The notes beneath the pieces are model-generated. The model saw nothing but the letters and a program-made list of their open reading frames with translations. It was not told where the DNA came from and made no database searches. A stretch of DNA of 22,024 nucleotides from a virus, in the IMG/VR virus record IMGVR_UViG_3300025128_000388, positions 1-22,024 of that record; one strand, written 5' to 3'. The position numbers and the translations under genes are program-made. This document shows, in pieces, positions 9,101 to 15,413 of this stretch. Within the stretch, counting starts at the first letter, position 1. Each line of letters begins with the position of its first letter.

Positions 9101-9378
9101 TTAAATCTGCCTATCTTTTCAGGGTCAAAAGAGCCCTCAGCGCTATCTCCTTTGCGCTTGCGTGCTTTTGCTTTTAGTAAATTATTATCAACACCATTGT
9201 CGACGAGAATAGAATGTGCTCTAAGTAGAATCTGCTCATCCTCAGGGTGAGTTAAGTGCCCATGCTCAGTTAAATTGAGAACAGCAAAATGAAGGTCTGC
9301 TGCGGAGTCAGCATCATCATGTTTGATGAAGTCAACTACTGCGCGTTCATAGAAGCCACGAGCGTCTTCAACGACCAC
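3184..9378 (-). CDS. Giant 2064-residue structural-module protein with a degenerate DNA-ligase-like domain
   Basis: One uninterrupted frame of 2064 codons fills more than a quarter of the window. Most of it is hydrophilic and rich in His, Asn, Asp, Arg and Met, without membrane segments or a family I recognise. Residues about 1570-1850 resemble an ATP-dependent ligase adenylation domain plus OB fold. The C-terminus has a charged KEKKKEEEDK segment and a basic, Gly-rich end. The GTG start at 9378 follows GAGGTGGTG; an in-frame GTG at 9384 is also possible. It sits between small head genes and the protease-scaffold, so an internal head or ejected protein is a reasonable guess. It could also be a precursor cut by the protease. 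Length alone suggests a tape measure, but tape measures normally lie after the capsid gene and are helical and hydrophobic in part. Confidence 0.85.
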   Translation of the reverse strand: MVVEDARGFYERAVVDFIKHDDADSAADLHFAVLNLTEHGHLTHPEDEQILLRAHSILVDNGVDNNLLKAKARKRKGDSAEGSFDPEKIGRFNRHTAIPTSQTQTGLSPPIVTLSDGRRLDAIIDPIRWRERIWENETGRLDKNQHKDLRKTIARAFRSHMPRTMSIDDEFQITDPQLGYERGRSPYADLSHALEMLALFPEKSGLLKGSQERADEHESGITKLVRAMYSNRDSEHHVSELDKRRKEHEEEYSKHPHNRIFGEYVHGNDDINGHGPMERMYQMGLDNYKQEYREKFKGKEPEDKEFLQHQILRNMGVPDATIWTTMYDEDGGFTQEGFEKAAENRYPDRFGLGLLGWLLGTEMLPEEQALNVVSWHLDGGKGNIEGFQDSHKMGNTIHRIFNERLAWLQNAITSDPHDPGKAVPHLDSGGTPSVVDDDYLKYVGGDDIAKILEEMTKDGNPKSEGEDSLLDNILSEHGTAKGKPPNVIQNTKKQSDGSVEHNYEISNAEGKLNYDLINRYVNAGIISESVYEKIIDQMRMKASKGRPREIMSDAMSAMEGPHRPMKDSNDLTKKTEMKPSAVKPLYDVLSHGGLGYGDMDVAAMLDDMYPGFHFEEVSDLQIPTEMRESKVKGKPREAGKFNLETGANVLGEMGGQTDPETMQNMMSLLSPNLLLKPREAMSAFVGMLAGANVQTADKSNLHTLSRTHKHARNQMVSQPADHIRSLRSYNKRISETKGEGGRLDIHDEPDASRRGSDRPPLFSHGNKRAQRDEDDLHNHHGTFMHLGDLIFGLSRPHNENHNDFNLFANGFPTEDGDSVSAHEAIRDFARHVMHLDNYDPLMGGSMTQTKRAKRAGLMKDGEDFKDLPLDRHVLYNYNEGDETNPLHTSEQIHSGGARVHAPHIIGALNSFSKGNRGSLPNIQHPSEFMVRDENGIPIESPLSLTSGEIHPDFRNLFRLDRNGNPERISFEPNLEGETTLPNFVRHFDEEGENQKKPISDFIVYKGGYNPNTGKIEVDKSKPMIIGPHPNIIMKNILDHVDAGSSDIRNPEKYKEAHNKINNLLSGSEEERVKAAQELLAPSGKMKQYQDFLYYIRSIANQGEGKDAIALSQKDTNRNSYMVKAMMQSYYAGIPIAKGLLYQLMNDPDVSNKNDFFYNNYRSILPHLLEMGVEGARRMTPEAREEFADHLSKMGMDKEIVEDIRSHSTAPVFNSTTRVDDMGVDLQQRLLNNLRDALEKNPKSTGLDLMQHYAEQIEDENTRKSALKYLKKFSEITDKEKFMKTHPFQHQGMNKTKLIANLEEQDNQQGNNPPTTPYTSMNIKELKKLSRSRGLSVGGGGRQTNDYINMNTFLPDLLDSMRRDAMAFPDSNFDLPRYRTGKGGVTRGENIRVFDEKAAEKMHDFMHSRVGMNALDLSRADSGLSSIRLNRNTSLPIHKDNDGNTFRPLPIFNSPQLRRSFGRMVDIPMNINFGDGTKRPEIKRAPNGYRRLQMMLPRNVIKHAYGSFLPNIAQRREFGELSNEDVLAETQSSAMLSSNPPAGQGVEDLNETFRYSFDVLTDHDLLLKDEDRDKGEFLPIKAMHRIFDVEDLIHLRGFTGDWVVSIWPEGERVIVTKDKKKIEARGADGDEFSLPNSVKEGVRELNKTDEYILDGVWDGSHLHIVDIVECGDEDMENMPTKDRIRHLRATFESNENVTVPAPINTRRTDDVGLGESIEGLLAEPKAEQILLRDADATYMRGENRHPKWVLLSSGKRLDVRVLSVSGGTARVGVGPIYEDVADDIGNRSVEYDDKHYMDVGTVQVKDVEEGDYITVVSDSITHNKRKGHDLYRLNGAKYEKDSEAGATDSVETMGIMSGNPIDTPHRVRVSKGKVIVNLTGLGMDVIYKADEVDGMWMVHDPDAPHTYAQNLADSQRPYWATSAAILLRSEKEKKKEEEDKAYVEVEPLANHKKKPKKVDEDQFFKRGLITALEMIEHMLKEKTTFTGPKGLGIGYATPGNFNTGGTELIDQSALPDYDPVVRRKPREDPKKRGRKSLTINSETGDRAVIESDSEGASINLRNNRD
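3829..4671 (-). other. Degenerate nucleotidyltransferase (ATP-dependent DNA ligase-like) domain inside the giant protein
   Basis: The blocks of ATP-dependent ligases appear in order with normal spacing. GFTGDW (1596-1601) is at the motif I (KxDGxR) position, followed by GERVIVTKDKKKIEARG. ILDG (1651-1654) matches motif III and is followed by LHIVDIVECGDEDMENMPTKDR, the stretch that in ligases reads as a strand, Gly-x-Asp/Glu, Pro and Arg. EQILLRD (1726-1732) matches motif IV and KWVLL (1746-1750) motif V, then a beta-rich segment fits an OB fold. The motif I lysine that carries AMP is Gly, its Asp is Thr, and the motif V lysines are Leu, so adenylation is unlikely. The match is by eye. Confidence 0.6.
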
Positions 9379-9391
9379 ACGTTCACCACCT

Positions 9392-10036
9392 CTAACAGCC
9401 CATTTTACACATGCCTTTGTCTACGCCCATTTGCTTACCGCAACCGGGGCATTTCTTGCCTTTGTGAATAATTTTAGAAATAGCCTTGAGTGTAGGACCT
9501 GCGTCCATATCATCACCCATGTCGCCCATATCAGGCATGTCGGGTTTATCTCCACCTGCTTTATCAGCAAGGTCATCAATCATATCTTTGATTCGAGTAG
9601 CAAGGCTTTGAGCGTCATCATCGTCACCGCCCATTGGGGGTTTGTCGTCCATGTCTCCCATAGGACCGGGACCATCATCTGGTGGACCTCCACCCATCAA
9701 AGCATCAAGAGGTCCCTTAGTCAATGCCTCACTAGGATGTGCATTACCACCAGCGTTATTCTCATGCATTGCAAGAGTTGAGCCAGTTTGATGAGGGTTA
9801 CCATCAATCATTTTTACATTTTCAGCAGAAGATGCTTTCTTTGATACAGATTCGATATCTGTTTCAGGAAGTTGTTGATTAGTCCAGTAGTGAGCAGCCT
9901 GAGTTTCTTCAACACCACGCACGTTACGGATTGCACTATCATCACGCTCAACACTCTTGAGCATATCTTTCGCTTTTTCCAATGCTGCATCAACATCGGG
10001 TGCCCACTCACCTGCATTTACTTCAAACGGTCTCAT
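9392..10036 (-). CDS. Acidic 214-residue protein with a C-terminal zinc knuckle
   Basis: The N-terminal 40 residues look helical (DVDAALEKAKDMLKS). The middle (about 108-180) is low complexity, rich in Asp, Gly, Pro and Met (GPGPMGDMDD, PDMPDMGDMGDDMD). The last 25 residues are basic and end in a Cys4 knuckle: C196-x2-C199-x10-C210-x3-C214, with the final Cys as the last residue. The ATG at 10036 overlaps the previous stop (TAATG) and has an AAGGTGG site. It lies between small portal-proximal genes and the giant protein. An acidic protein with a zinc tail suggests a scaffold or connector partner, but I do not recognise the family. Confidence 0.7.
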   Translation of the reverse strand: MRPFEVNAGEWAPDVDAALEKAKDMLKSVERDDSAIRNVRGVEETQAAHYWTNQQLPETDIESVSKKASSAENVKMIDGNPHQTGSTLAMHENNAGGNAHPSEALTKGPLDALMGGGPPDDGPGPMGDMDDKPPMGGDDDDAQSLATRIKDMIDDLADKAGGDKPDMPDMGDMGDDMDAGPTLKAISKIIHKGKKCPGCGKQMGVDKGMCKMGC

Positions 10037-10359
10037 TATTGACTACCACCTTGTGTTTTTTCTGCCATGGCATGTATTTCATCCCACGACATTTCGTGCC
10101 ATGCTTCATTAGATTCAGGAAGCGACATCATTGCTCCGTCGAATCCATCTGCTGCCTTAGCAATAACTGAATCGGTCTCACCGCGCAAAGGGTCCCCCCA
10201 GACATCCTCAGCAGCGGGAGTAGTTGCGCGAACAAAACCAGCGCGTTTGAGAAGAATATCAGCACTGTGCATTTGAGTATTGAGGTCTCGAATTTGAGCG
10301 TCCATACGCTCCATTTTAGAAATAAGAGCGCTTACAAGAATACTAACATCTTCACTCAT
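10036..10359 (-). CDS. 107-residue helical protein sharing motifs with two other module proteins
   Basis: The N-terminal 38 residues form a likely coiled coil (SILVSALISKMERMDAQIRD). A DILLKRAGFV block (35-43) resembles LLKAGFVGF in the 509-residue protein at 15414-16943. The C-terminus, M90-S-W-D-E-I-H96-A-M-A, closely matches the tail of the protease-scaffold, and both tails are about 17 residues from the end. The ATG at 10359 has a GGGTGA site and overlaps the preceding gene by eight bases; the stop overlaps the next start as TAATG. The shared motifs suggest a binding partner or cargo of the same assembly step. No known family recognised. Confidence 0.7.
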   Translation of the reverse strand: MSEDVSILVSALISKMERMDAQIRDLNTQMHSADILLKRAGFVRATTPAAEDVWGDPLRGETDSVIAKAADGFDGAMMSLPESNEAWHEMSWDEIHAMAEKTQGGSQ

Positions 10360-10717
10360 TACCGCTCACCCGCTGACCGTAACCGCTCTGTGGTTTCCAG
10401 TTACTGCGGATACCATCAGGACCAATGTAACCCATTGGGCGCTCACCTTTCTGAATAACACCTTGTCCATCAAACTGCATGACTGGAGCACCACCAGCAT
10501 AAATGTCGTTAGGGCCTGTAGCAGTGACTCCATTAGTTTCAGATTTGTATATTTCTCCTACATCATCAGCAAGATAATCGCTAGTCTGCGCTATACTTCT
10601 AAGAAGTTGTTGTGCAGATACAAGGTCGTTATTACTTATGGCTTCTTTGAAAGAAGCAACAGTAGATTCCAATTTACGAACCATTGGGTCCATCTTACTC
10701 AGGGACGAGGACATCAT
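10352..10717 (-). CDS. 121-residue small protein next to the portal gene
   Basis: The N-terminal 60 residues are predicted helical (MVRKLESTVASFKEAISNN, then LVSAQQLLRSIAQTSDYLADD). The C-terminal half is Gly-rich and polar (GPNDIYAGGAPVMQFDGQG) with no motif I recognise. Two ATGs in a row stand at 10717 and 10714; upstream there is only a weak GCGAGAG, so coupling with the portal gene, which ends 28 bases before, is likely. Position right after the portal suggests a portal-associated or internal head protein, which is inference. Confidence 0.65.
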   Translation of the reverse strand: MMSSSLSKMDPMVRKLESTVASFKEAISNNDLVSAQQLLRSIAQTSDYLADDVGEIYKSETNGVTATGPNDIYAGGAPVMQFDGQGVIQKGERPMGYIGPDGIRSNWKPQSGYGQRVSGNE

Positions 10718-10745
10718 CTCTCGCAGAGTGCATTAGGTCTTGAAC

Positions 10746-12569
10746 CTATCGTGGAAGATTGTCGTTGCCTTTGTTTCTTTTTGCTGGGTCTTTCGCAGCG
10801 TCAACAGCATCTAATGCTTGTTCCATTGGAGTTTTATCTGAGCCTCTTTGATGGGTTTTACCTCTAGGAGCACCATCAGGTGTGCGCACGTCTTCTACAG
10901 GAGCAGGACCACGCTCTCTCTGTCCTGTTCCTTCTCCAAGACCAATTGCTTTCTGAACCATTGGTGGCATTCCTCCACCCGGTGGTGCAGCCCCTGCACC
11001 GGGAGGCATTCCTCTAGGTGGCATTCCGCCTCCGCCCGGTGGTGCCCCCATCGGAGGCATACCCCCTCCACCGGGCATCATAGGCGGCATTCCACCCATC
11101 GGTGGCATTCCTTGCGGACCCCCACCAGCAGGCATTTCACCTGCTTCCGGTTTCTTGTATACGAAGCGTATGTCTCGCCCCGCATCCTCAGTAAGTTCAG
11201 GCTGGAAACCGAGAGCAGCCATTCTTTGAGCAATGTTTACTTCCATCTCATCTCTGCGCAGACGAGTTACATCATCTTCTTCTTCGTTAGGATAAAGAGT
11301 AATTTCCCAATCACTTACTCCTAATTCTTGTAAGAAACGAGGGAATAGTTCTCTTGAATATATTTTTTGACCAAATTCAACAGCGCGGTTTGTAACAAGA
11401 ATTTGCATACCTTCGTTATTCAAACCACCTCCCTTACCTGAATCCATCATAAAAATGTTTGATACACCATAGAATGCAGCGATGCGCATGCGTAATTCAT
11501 CACGGACTTGTGCGTATTGCATTTCATCAAGTGTGTCCATAAAGCGAACAAACTCTACTTTACCTCGACCACTCTGACTTTCAACACCCACTTTTGGAAT
11601 ATAGTGAGGGTCGCGCTCCATTTTCTCTTCTGCCCCTTTCCAGAAAGATGCAGTTGATTGTATGTTATCAGTAGTAATTGCAAGTATACCACGAGGTATT
11701 CTTCGTTTTTGATATGCCAGATACATGTAATTATCCATGGCAGCCAAAGTAGTTGCTTGACGCCAGAGAGTGGCTACAGGAGAGCGCCCGTATAGTTTTG
11801 AAGGATTAAACTTACTAATGTGCACGACTTCTCCTTCAATGTAATATTGGGTTTTACCTGAACCAGCAGTGTTTACAAAGTGAACATCTTGTAATTCTAA
11901 ACCACAAGTTTCACATTTTTCATGGTCACCGTTATTTGGGTAAGTGCGGGAACGATGCACAGGACACACAAGATAACGTCCACCACGAATACCCTTCTTA
12001 TCAGCCACAATACGGAAGAAAGTAGGGTCACCTCGCAAAATCTCACGAACACGGAAAAACTCCATTTCTCCTGTGTCTTTGTTCATGTAGTAATCTTTCA
12101 CAAGAATCATGAAAGCATCATCTACAATGTTCAGGTCCCATTCTAACTCACGAAGAACATCCGTAAACGATTGGTCCATGCTGTTTCTTTGCTCAAGAAG
12201 GTAACGAAGATACACAATTTGGTCTGCATCAGGAGTATCAAACTCATCATGACCACAAACGTGGCATTCTTTCACAGTATCATGTTGATATTCTTCACTA
12301 CAATTTTTACACTTCTTGTGAAATTTTTTCTGAATGTAATACCCACGACGGAATACTTCTTGGCAGAGGGTGTTAATGGTTGTGCGCAAAATAATACTTT
12401 CTTGAACAGTAGCATAAAGTGCAGGTATACTGATACCTTGAACTAACACAGGTTCTTGGATACCTGTTTTCCACAAAGGCATAATTGGCTCAGGAGTAGA
12501 ACGAGTTCGGAAGGGACTAGTGAGACGTTCAACGAATCTTCCGATTCTAGATTGATTATCATCTACCAT
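10746..12569 (-). CDS. Portal protein with two zinc knuckles and a Gly/Pro/Met-rich tail
   Basis: The portal is the ring at one head vertex through which DNA passes. Portal-like features are the N-terminal PLWKTGIQEPVLVQGISIPALYA stretch (split here by its Pro residues), the early helix SIILRTTINTLCQEVFRRG, the segment IEGEVVHISKFNPSKLYGRSPV (about 245-264), which matches the usual portal 'hi-ghrhp' strand-loop, and the helix RIAAFYGVSNIFM (362-374). Unusual are two inserted knuckles, C87-x2-C90-x11-C102-x2-C105 and C202-x2-H205-x13-C219-x2-C222, and a low-complexity tail (474-540) of GGGMPPM repeats followed by a charged end. At 607 residues it is longer than many portals because of these. 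It has an ATG with a GAGGTGG site, and lies downstream of the terminase as expected. Confidence 0.85.
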   Translation of the reverse strand: MVDDNQSRIGRFVERLTSPFRTRSTPEPIMPLWKTGIQEPVLVQGISIPALYATVQESIILRTTINTLCQEVFRRGYYIQKKFHKKCKNCSEEYQHDTVKECHVCGHDEFDTPDADQIVYLRYLLEQRNSMDQSFTDVLRELEWDLNIVDDAFMILVKDYYMNKDTGEMEFFRVREILRGDPTFFRIVADKKGIRGGRYLVCPVHRSRTYPNNGDHEKCETCGLELQDVHFVNTAGSGKTQYYIEGEVVHISKFNPSKLYGRSPVATLWRQATTLAAMDNYMYLAYQKRRIPRGILAITTDNIQSTASFWKGAEEKMERDPHYIPKVGVESQSGRGKVEFVRFMDTLDEMQYAQVRDELRMRIAAFYGVSNIFMMDSGKGGGLNNEGMQILVTNRAVEFGQKIYSRELFPRFLQELGVSDWEITLYPNEEEDDVTRLRRDEMEVNIAQRMAALGFQPELTEDAGRDIRFVYKKPEAGEMPAGGGPQGMPPMGGMPPMMPGGGGMPPMGAPPGGGGMPPRGMPPGAGAAPPGGGMPPMVQKAIGLGEGTGQRERGPAPVEDVRTPDGAPRGKTHQRGSDKTPMEQALDAVDAAKDPAKRNKGNDNLPR

Positions 12570-14011
12570 TAGACCACCTCAGAGCCGAGTGTGTCGGGGT
12601 CGCTCACAGTCCACGACTGGACCTCTGCTTCATCAACCTTCCATTCATCAAGTAATTCTTGACGTTTGTTTGGGTCATCCTTCCAATTGTGCCATTTTAC
12701 GATACGATACAACTCATCTTTTCTCTTGTTAATGAGGTCCCCAGTCTCACCGCGCAGGGTTAAATGCTCCAATACTGCATTGGCTTGCTCCTTCTTCATA
12801 CGTAGATGAGGGAGTAGTCCTTTGAGTAGTTTACTGAGGTCGTCACGACTGTAAAATTGCAAACGATGTTGAGTTCTAGTGCTATTTTTGTGAATTTTCA
12901 AATCTAATTGAAGAATGCCGCACCCCAAAGCCTTGTGAAGTTGTTCACAATGCCACTTACCACGGTCTCCTGTAGCAATTATACCTGCGCGTGGCTCTCC
13001 ACGTTTTGTAATAGTGATATATCCGTCAGCATCAAGGAAGCCAGCAGCGTAAGCCCACGGATTTTTGAGTAAAAGTTCAGGTTCCATCTTTTCAATATCC
13101 CATCTTTTACCCATTTTAACTATATCATAATCTGGACCGTAAGTTTTGAGCAGTCTTGCCATTTTTTGAATAGTAAATCCACTATTACGGGAATCGTTCT
13201 CCATCAAATGATGTGCAATTGTGCGCGAATCCATTGGTCCTAACTGTTCGATAAGTTGTGTCGCACGCTCCATCCACATCATTTCGTGTTTATTCAGAGT
13301 ATCTGACTGATGCAATGTATTTTTCCAAGCAGTGCGAGCATCTTTTCTTTTTTGTATTGCTCCAACCCACAAATCTCTTTGTTGCTCATCCCAATCCCCA
13401 TCTATCTGTGATAACTTACTGATAACATCGTTAGCAGCCTCCCATTGAGTGCATGCTCGACGAAGAGACGTTTCGCGAACATCGCCAAACTTACGTAAAC
13501 TCATCAAATCTCGGTCACTTATACCAAGAGAGCGAACTGCCTCAAGATGTTTTTCAACCCATGGAACTGTTTTCAGAGTTTCTTCTACTTCTAAACGCTT
13601 CATTAAACGAATAGCATCAATTGCTGAGTCGATTTCATCACGCATCGCTTTGTGAACACGACGTTTCATACGTAAATCTTTGACGAGAGTTTCAGCATCT
13701 GACCCCATATATGTTTGAAACCAGCCTTCTTCACTAAGTTTCATTTGTCCTACGACTCGACGCATCTCTTCCTCACGTCTTTGTTTCTCCTCTTCATCCT
13801 CTCCTTTTGGTGGTGTGCGACCAGATAAGGTGCCTTGTCCACCGGATGGACTTGCATTAGCATCACCAAAAGTAGGTCCTATAATCGAACCTTGTTTTAA
13901 CAAAGGGTGCTGAGTTAACTGTTTGATAACCCAGATACGGTCAGGGTCAGTTTCATCAGTTTTGATTACAGCGTCGTAGTCATCACCAACAAGCATGCTC
14001 CCCCATTTCAT
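12569..14011 (-). CDS. Helical protein with winged-helix-like and LAGLIDADG domains, between terminase and portal
   Basis: The 480 residues split into a short N-terminal part with a disordered Gly/Pro/Ser linker (50-75), a long charged helical region (75-245), a likely winged helix (250-305; PMDSRTIAHHL then TIQKMARLLKTYG), a single LAGLIDADG domain (about 316-418; AAGFLDADG at 322-330) and an acidic C-terminal extension. Asp327 and Asp329 of the signature are kept, so a homodimeric nuclease is possible; equally the domain may only bind DNA, as in bacterial WhiA. The ATG at 14011 has a GGGTGG site and overlaps the terminase stop; the stop at 12569 overlaps the portal start. That tight coupling argues for a virion or packaging role rather than a recent selfish insertion. 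Confidence 0.8.
   Translation of the reverse strand: MKWGSMLVGDDYDAVIKTDETDPDRIWVIKQLTQHPLLKQGSIIGPTFGDANASPSGGQGTLSGRTPPKGEDEEEKQRREEEMRRVVGQMKLSEEGWFQTYMGSDAETLVKDLRMKRRVHKAMRDEIDSAIDAIRLMKRLEVEETLKTVPWVEKHLEAVRSLGISDRDLMSLRKFGDVRETSLRRACTQWEAANDVISKLSQIDGDWDEQQRDLWVGAIQKRKDARTAWKNTLHQSDTLNKHEMMWMERATQLIEQLGPMDSRTIAHHLMENDSRNSGFTIQKMARLLKTYGPDYDIVKMGKRWDIEKMEPELLLKNPWAYAAGFLDADGYITITKRGEPRAGIIATGDRGKWHCEQLHKALGCGILQLDLKIHKNSTRTQHRLQFYSRDDLSKLLKGLLPHLRMKKEQANAVLEHLTLRGETGDLINKRKDELYRIVKWHNWKDDPNKRQELLDEWKVDEAEVQSWTVSDPDTLGSEVV
12758..13066 (-). other. LAGLIDADG domain within the 480-residue protein
   Basis: Residues about 316-418: the helix PWAYAAGFLDADGYITI, then GIIATGDRGKWHCEQLHKAL, a strand GCGILQLDLK, and HRLQFYSRDDLSKLLKGLLPHL followed by KKEQANAVLEHL. 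This is the full alpha-beta-beta-alpha-beta-beta-alpha pattern of one LAGLIDADG unit. There is only one unit, so cutting would need a dimer. No intein splice-junction residues surround it. Confidence 0.8.
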
Positions 14012-15402
14012 ATGATACCACCCAACAGGTCATCTAAATCAACTATTCGCTCGCGGAACTCTGTAGTGCCCCAATGAGCCAAGGCAAGTGCTAATGCGAA
14101 GTCATCGTGACGAGCAATACTTTCTAAGCGTCCCTTCTTCGACATACCAAACATCATCAATTCTCGCTCAAGAATGCTAGTTACATCACGAGAGCGGTCG
14201 TCTGCCCATGGTAATTTTATCTGTTCATTTTCAAAACGCATAACGAGTCCCATAAGAAGTGACTCACGTCTTTGTTTAGTAGAAATGAAGGTCTTTACAG
14301 GTAGGTCTGTATCTGCTCTAAGTTCAGTTGCAAACACACGCTGGAAGTGGTTAGATTCTAACTCAATAACAACAGGTTGAAACTTATTATTCAATTTCTG
14401 GATTTCCATTATCTGTGTTCTGAAATCCATTCCTTTTCTGCGCACAACATGCACTAACTCCAGAAGTTCAGGGTTAGTCGATGGGCGACGAAGAACAACC
14501 ATAACAGTATAGTCAGCCTGCCTATCTGACGAAATAGCAGGGTCCCAACCGATGAAGTATTGGTCATCATCATCTCCTGTTGCTCTATCCATCAAAGATA
14601 GAGTGTTATCTTTCGCTAACTGTAAAACAGTAGATGGGAACAAACTGGACATATCGTCCATGGGTTCACACAGATACTCACGAGTAAATGCGATAGCAGG
14701 CATATCCTTGCGTCGAGAGTCAAGAGCCTCTAAGTCCCAACGCTCAGGCCATAGGGCTTTACCTGTTCCATCAATAGCAGGATAAGTCTCAACAAGATAT
14801 CCATCACGTCTTTCTAATTCTGTATACAAGTCAGTAGGAGTAAAGGGTGTTCCTACAATGCAGAGTTGTGCTGTATGGTGGAGAGTAGGAGTAAGAACTT
14901 CATAGAACCAAGACGCAACACGTTGCAACTCAGTATCTGTTGTGCCCCACAAAATATCATCACACAGAATAATATCAGGGTGAATACCACGAACAGCCCC
15001 ACCAACTGACTTTGCACTGATACGTGAACCGTTAGTAAATCCAAAGAATGTCTTCGACCAAGAGTCATGAGCCTTGAGTTTGTTAAACATAGGAACGCCA
15101 CTAATGAGGTCATTTAGATTTCTCATGTGGTGTATCGACTGGTGTAGACTGTGACTGAAAATAACAGCCTCTGTTTTCTCAGTAAACAATGTCTTCCAAA
15201 GAACATACCCAAGAAAGAGTGTAGATTTACCATGGTCACGAGCCGCTTTTACACAATATCGATTATGTGATGCTAAGTTCTCATACCATCGTCGATGATG
15301 GTCTGCTAATTGAAAGCCTAAGATTTGCTCAAAGAAGAACTTGAAGTCTCGCTTGCACATTTCCCAATCGATATCGTCAATAACATCCTGAGAAAGGTCC
15401 AC
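14008..15402 (-). CDS. terL: Terminase large subunit (ATPase and nuclease)
   Basis: This motor pumps genomic DNA into the prohead and cuts it. The ATPase domain has a Walker A at AARDHGKST (53-61), preceded by the adenine-binding region, a Walker B at IILCDDIL (144-151) and a coupling motif CIVGTPF (181-187). The RNase H-like nuclease domain begins at FIGWDPAISSD (Asp287), continues with VVIELESNHFQ (347-354) and ends at the HDDFALALALAHW helix (432-444), giving the expected acidic residues. At 464 residues it has normal length. The start is a GTG at 15402 with a GAGGTGG site seven bases upstream; the site overlaps the end of the previous gene. The end overlaps the next gene's ATG. Confidence 0.95.
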   Translation of the reverse strand: MDLSQDVIDDIDWEMCKRDFKFFFEQILGFQLADHHRRWYENLASHNRYCVKAARDHGKSTLFLGYVLWKTLFTEKTEAVIFSHSLHQSIHHMRNLNDLISGVPMFNKLKAHDSWSKTFFGFTNGSRISAKSVGGAVRGIHPDIILCDDILWGTTDTELQRVASWFYEVLTPTLHHTAQLCIVGTPFTPTDLYTELERRDGYLVETYPAIDGTGKALWPERWDLEALDSRRKDMPAIAFTREYLCEPMDDMSSLFPSTVLQLAKDNTLSLMDRATGDDDDQYFIGWDPAISSDRQADYTVMVVLRRPSTNPELLELVHVVRRKGMDFRTQIMEIQKLNNKFQPVVIELESNHFQRVFATELRADTDLPVKTFISTKQRRESLLMGLVMRFENEQIKLPWADDRSRDVTSILERELMMFGMSKKGRLESIARHDDFALALALAHWGTTEFRERIVDLDDLLGGII

Positions 15403-15413
15403 TCAGAACCACC

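Noticed and set aside
3184-9378. Giant protein as tail tape measure
   Set aside because: It lies before the protease and capsid genes and lacks long hydrophobic helices.
12758-13066. LAGLIDADG domain as part of an intein
   Set aside because: No Cys/Ser splice start and no His-Asn followed by Cys/Ser/Thr at a C-terminal junction; the one HN here is followed by Trp.
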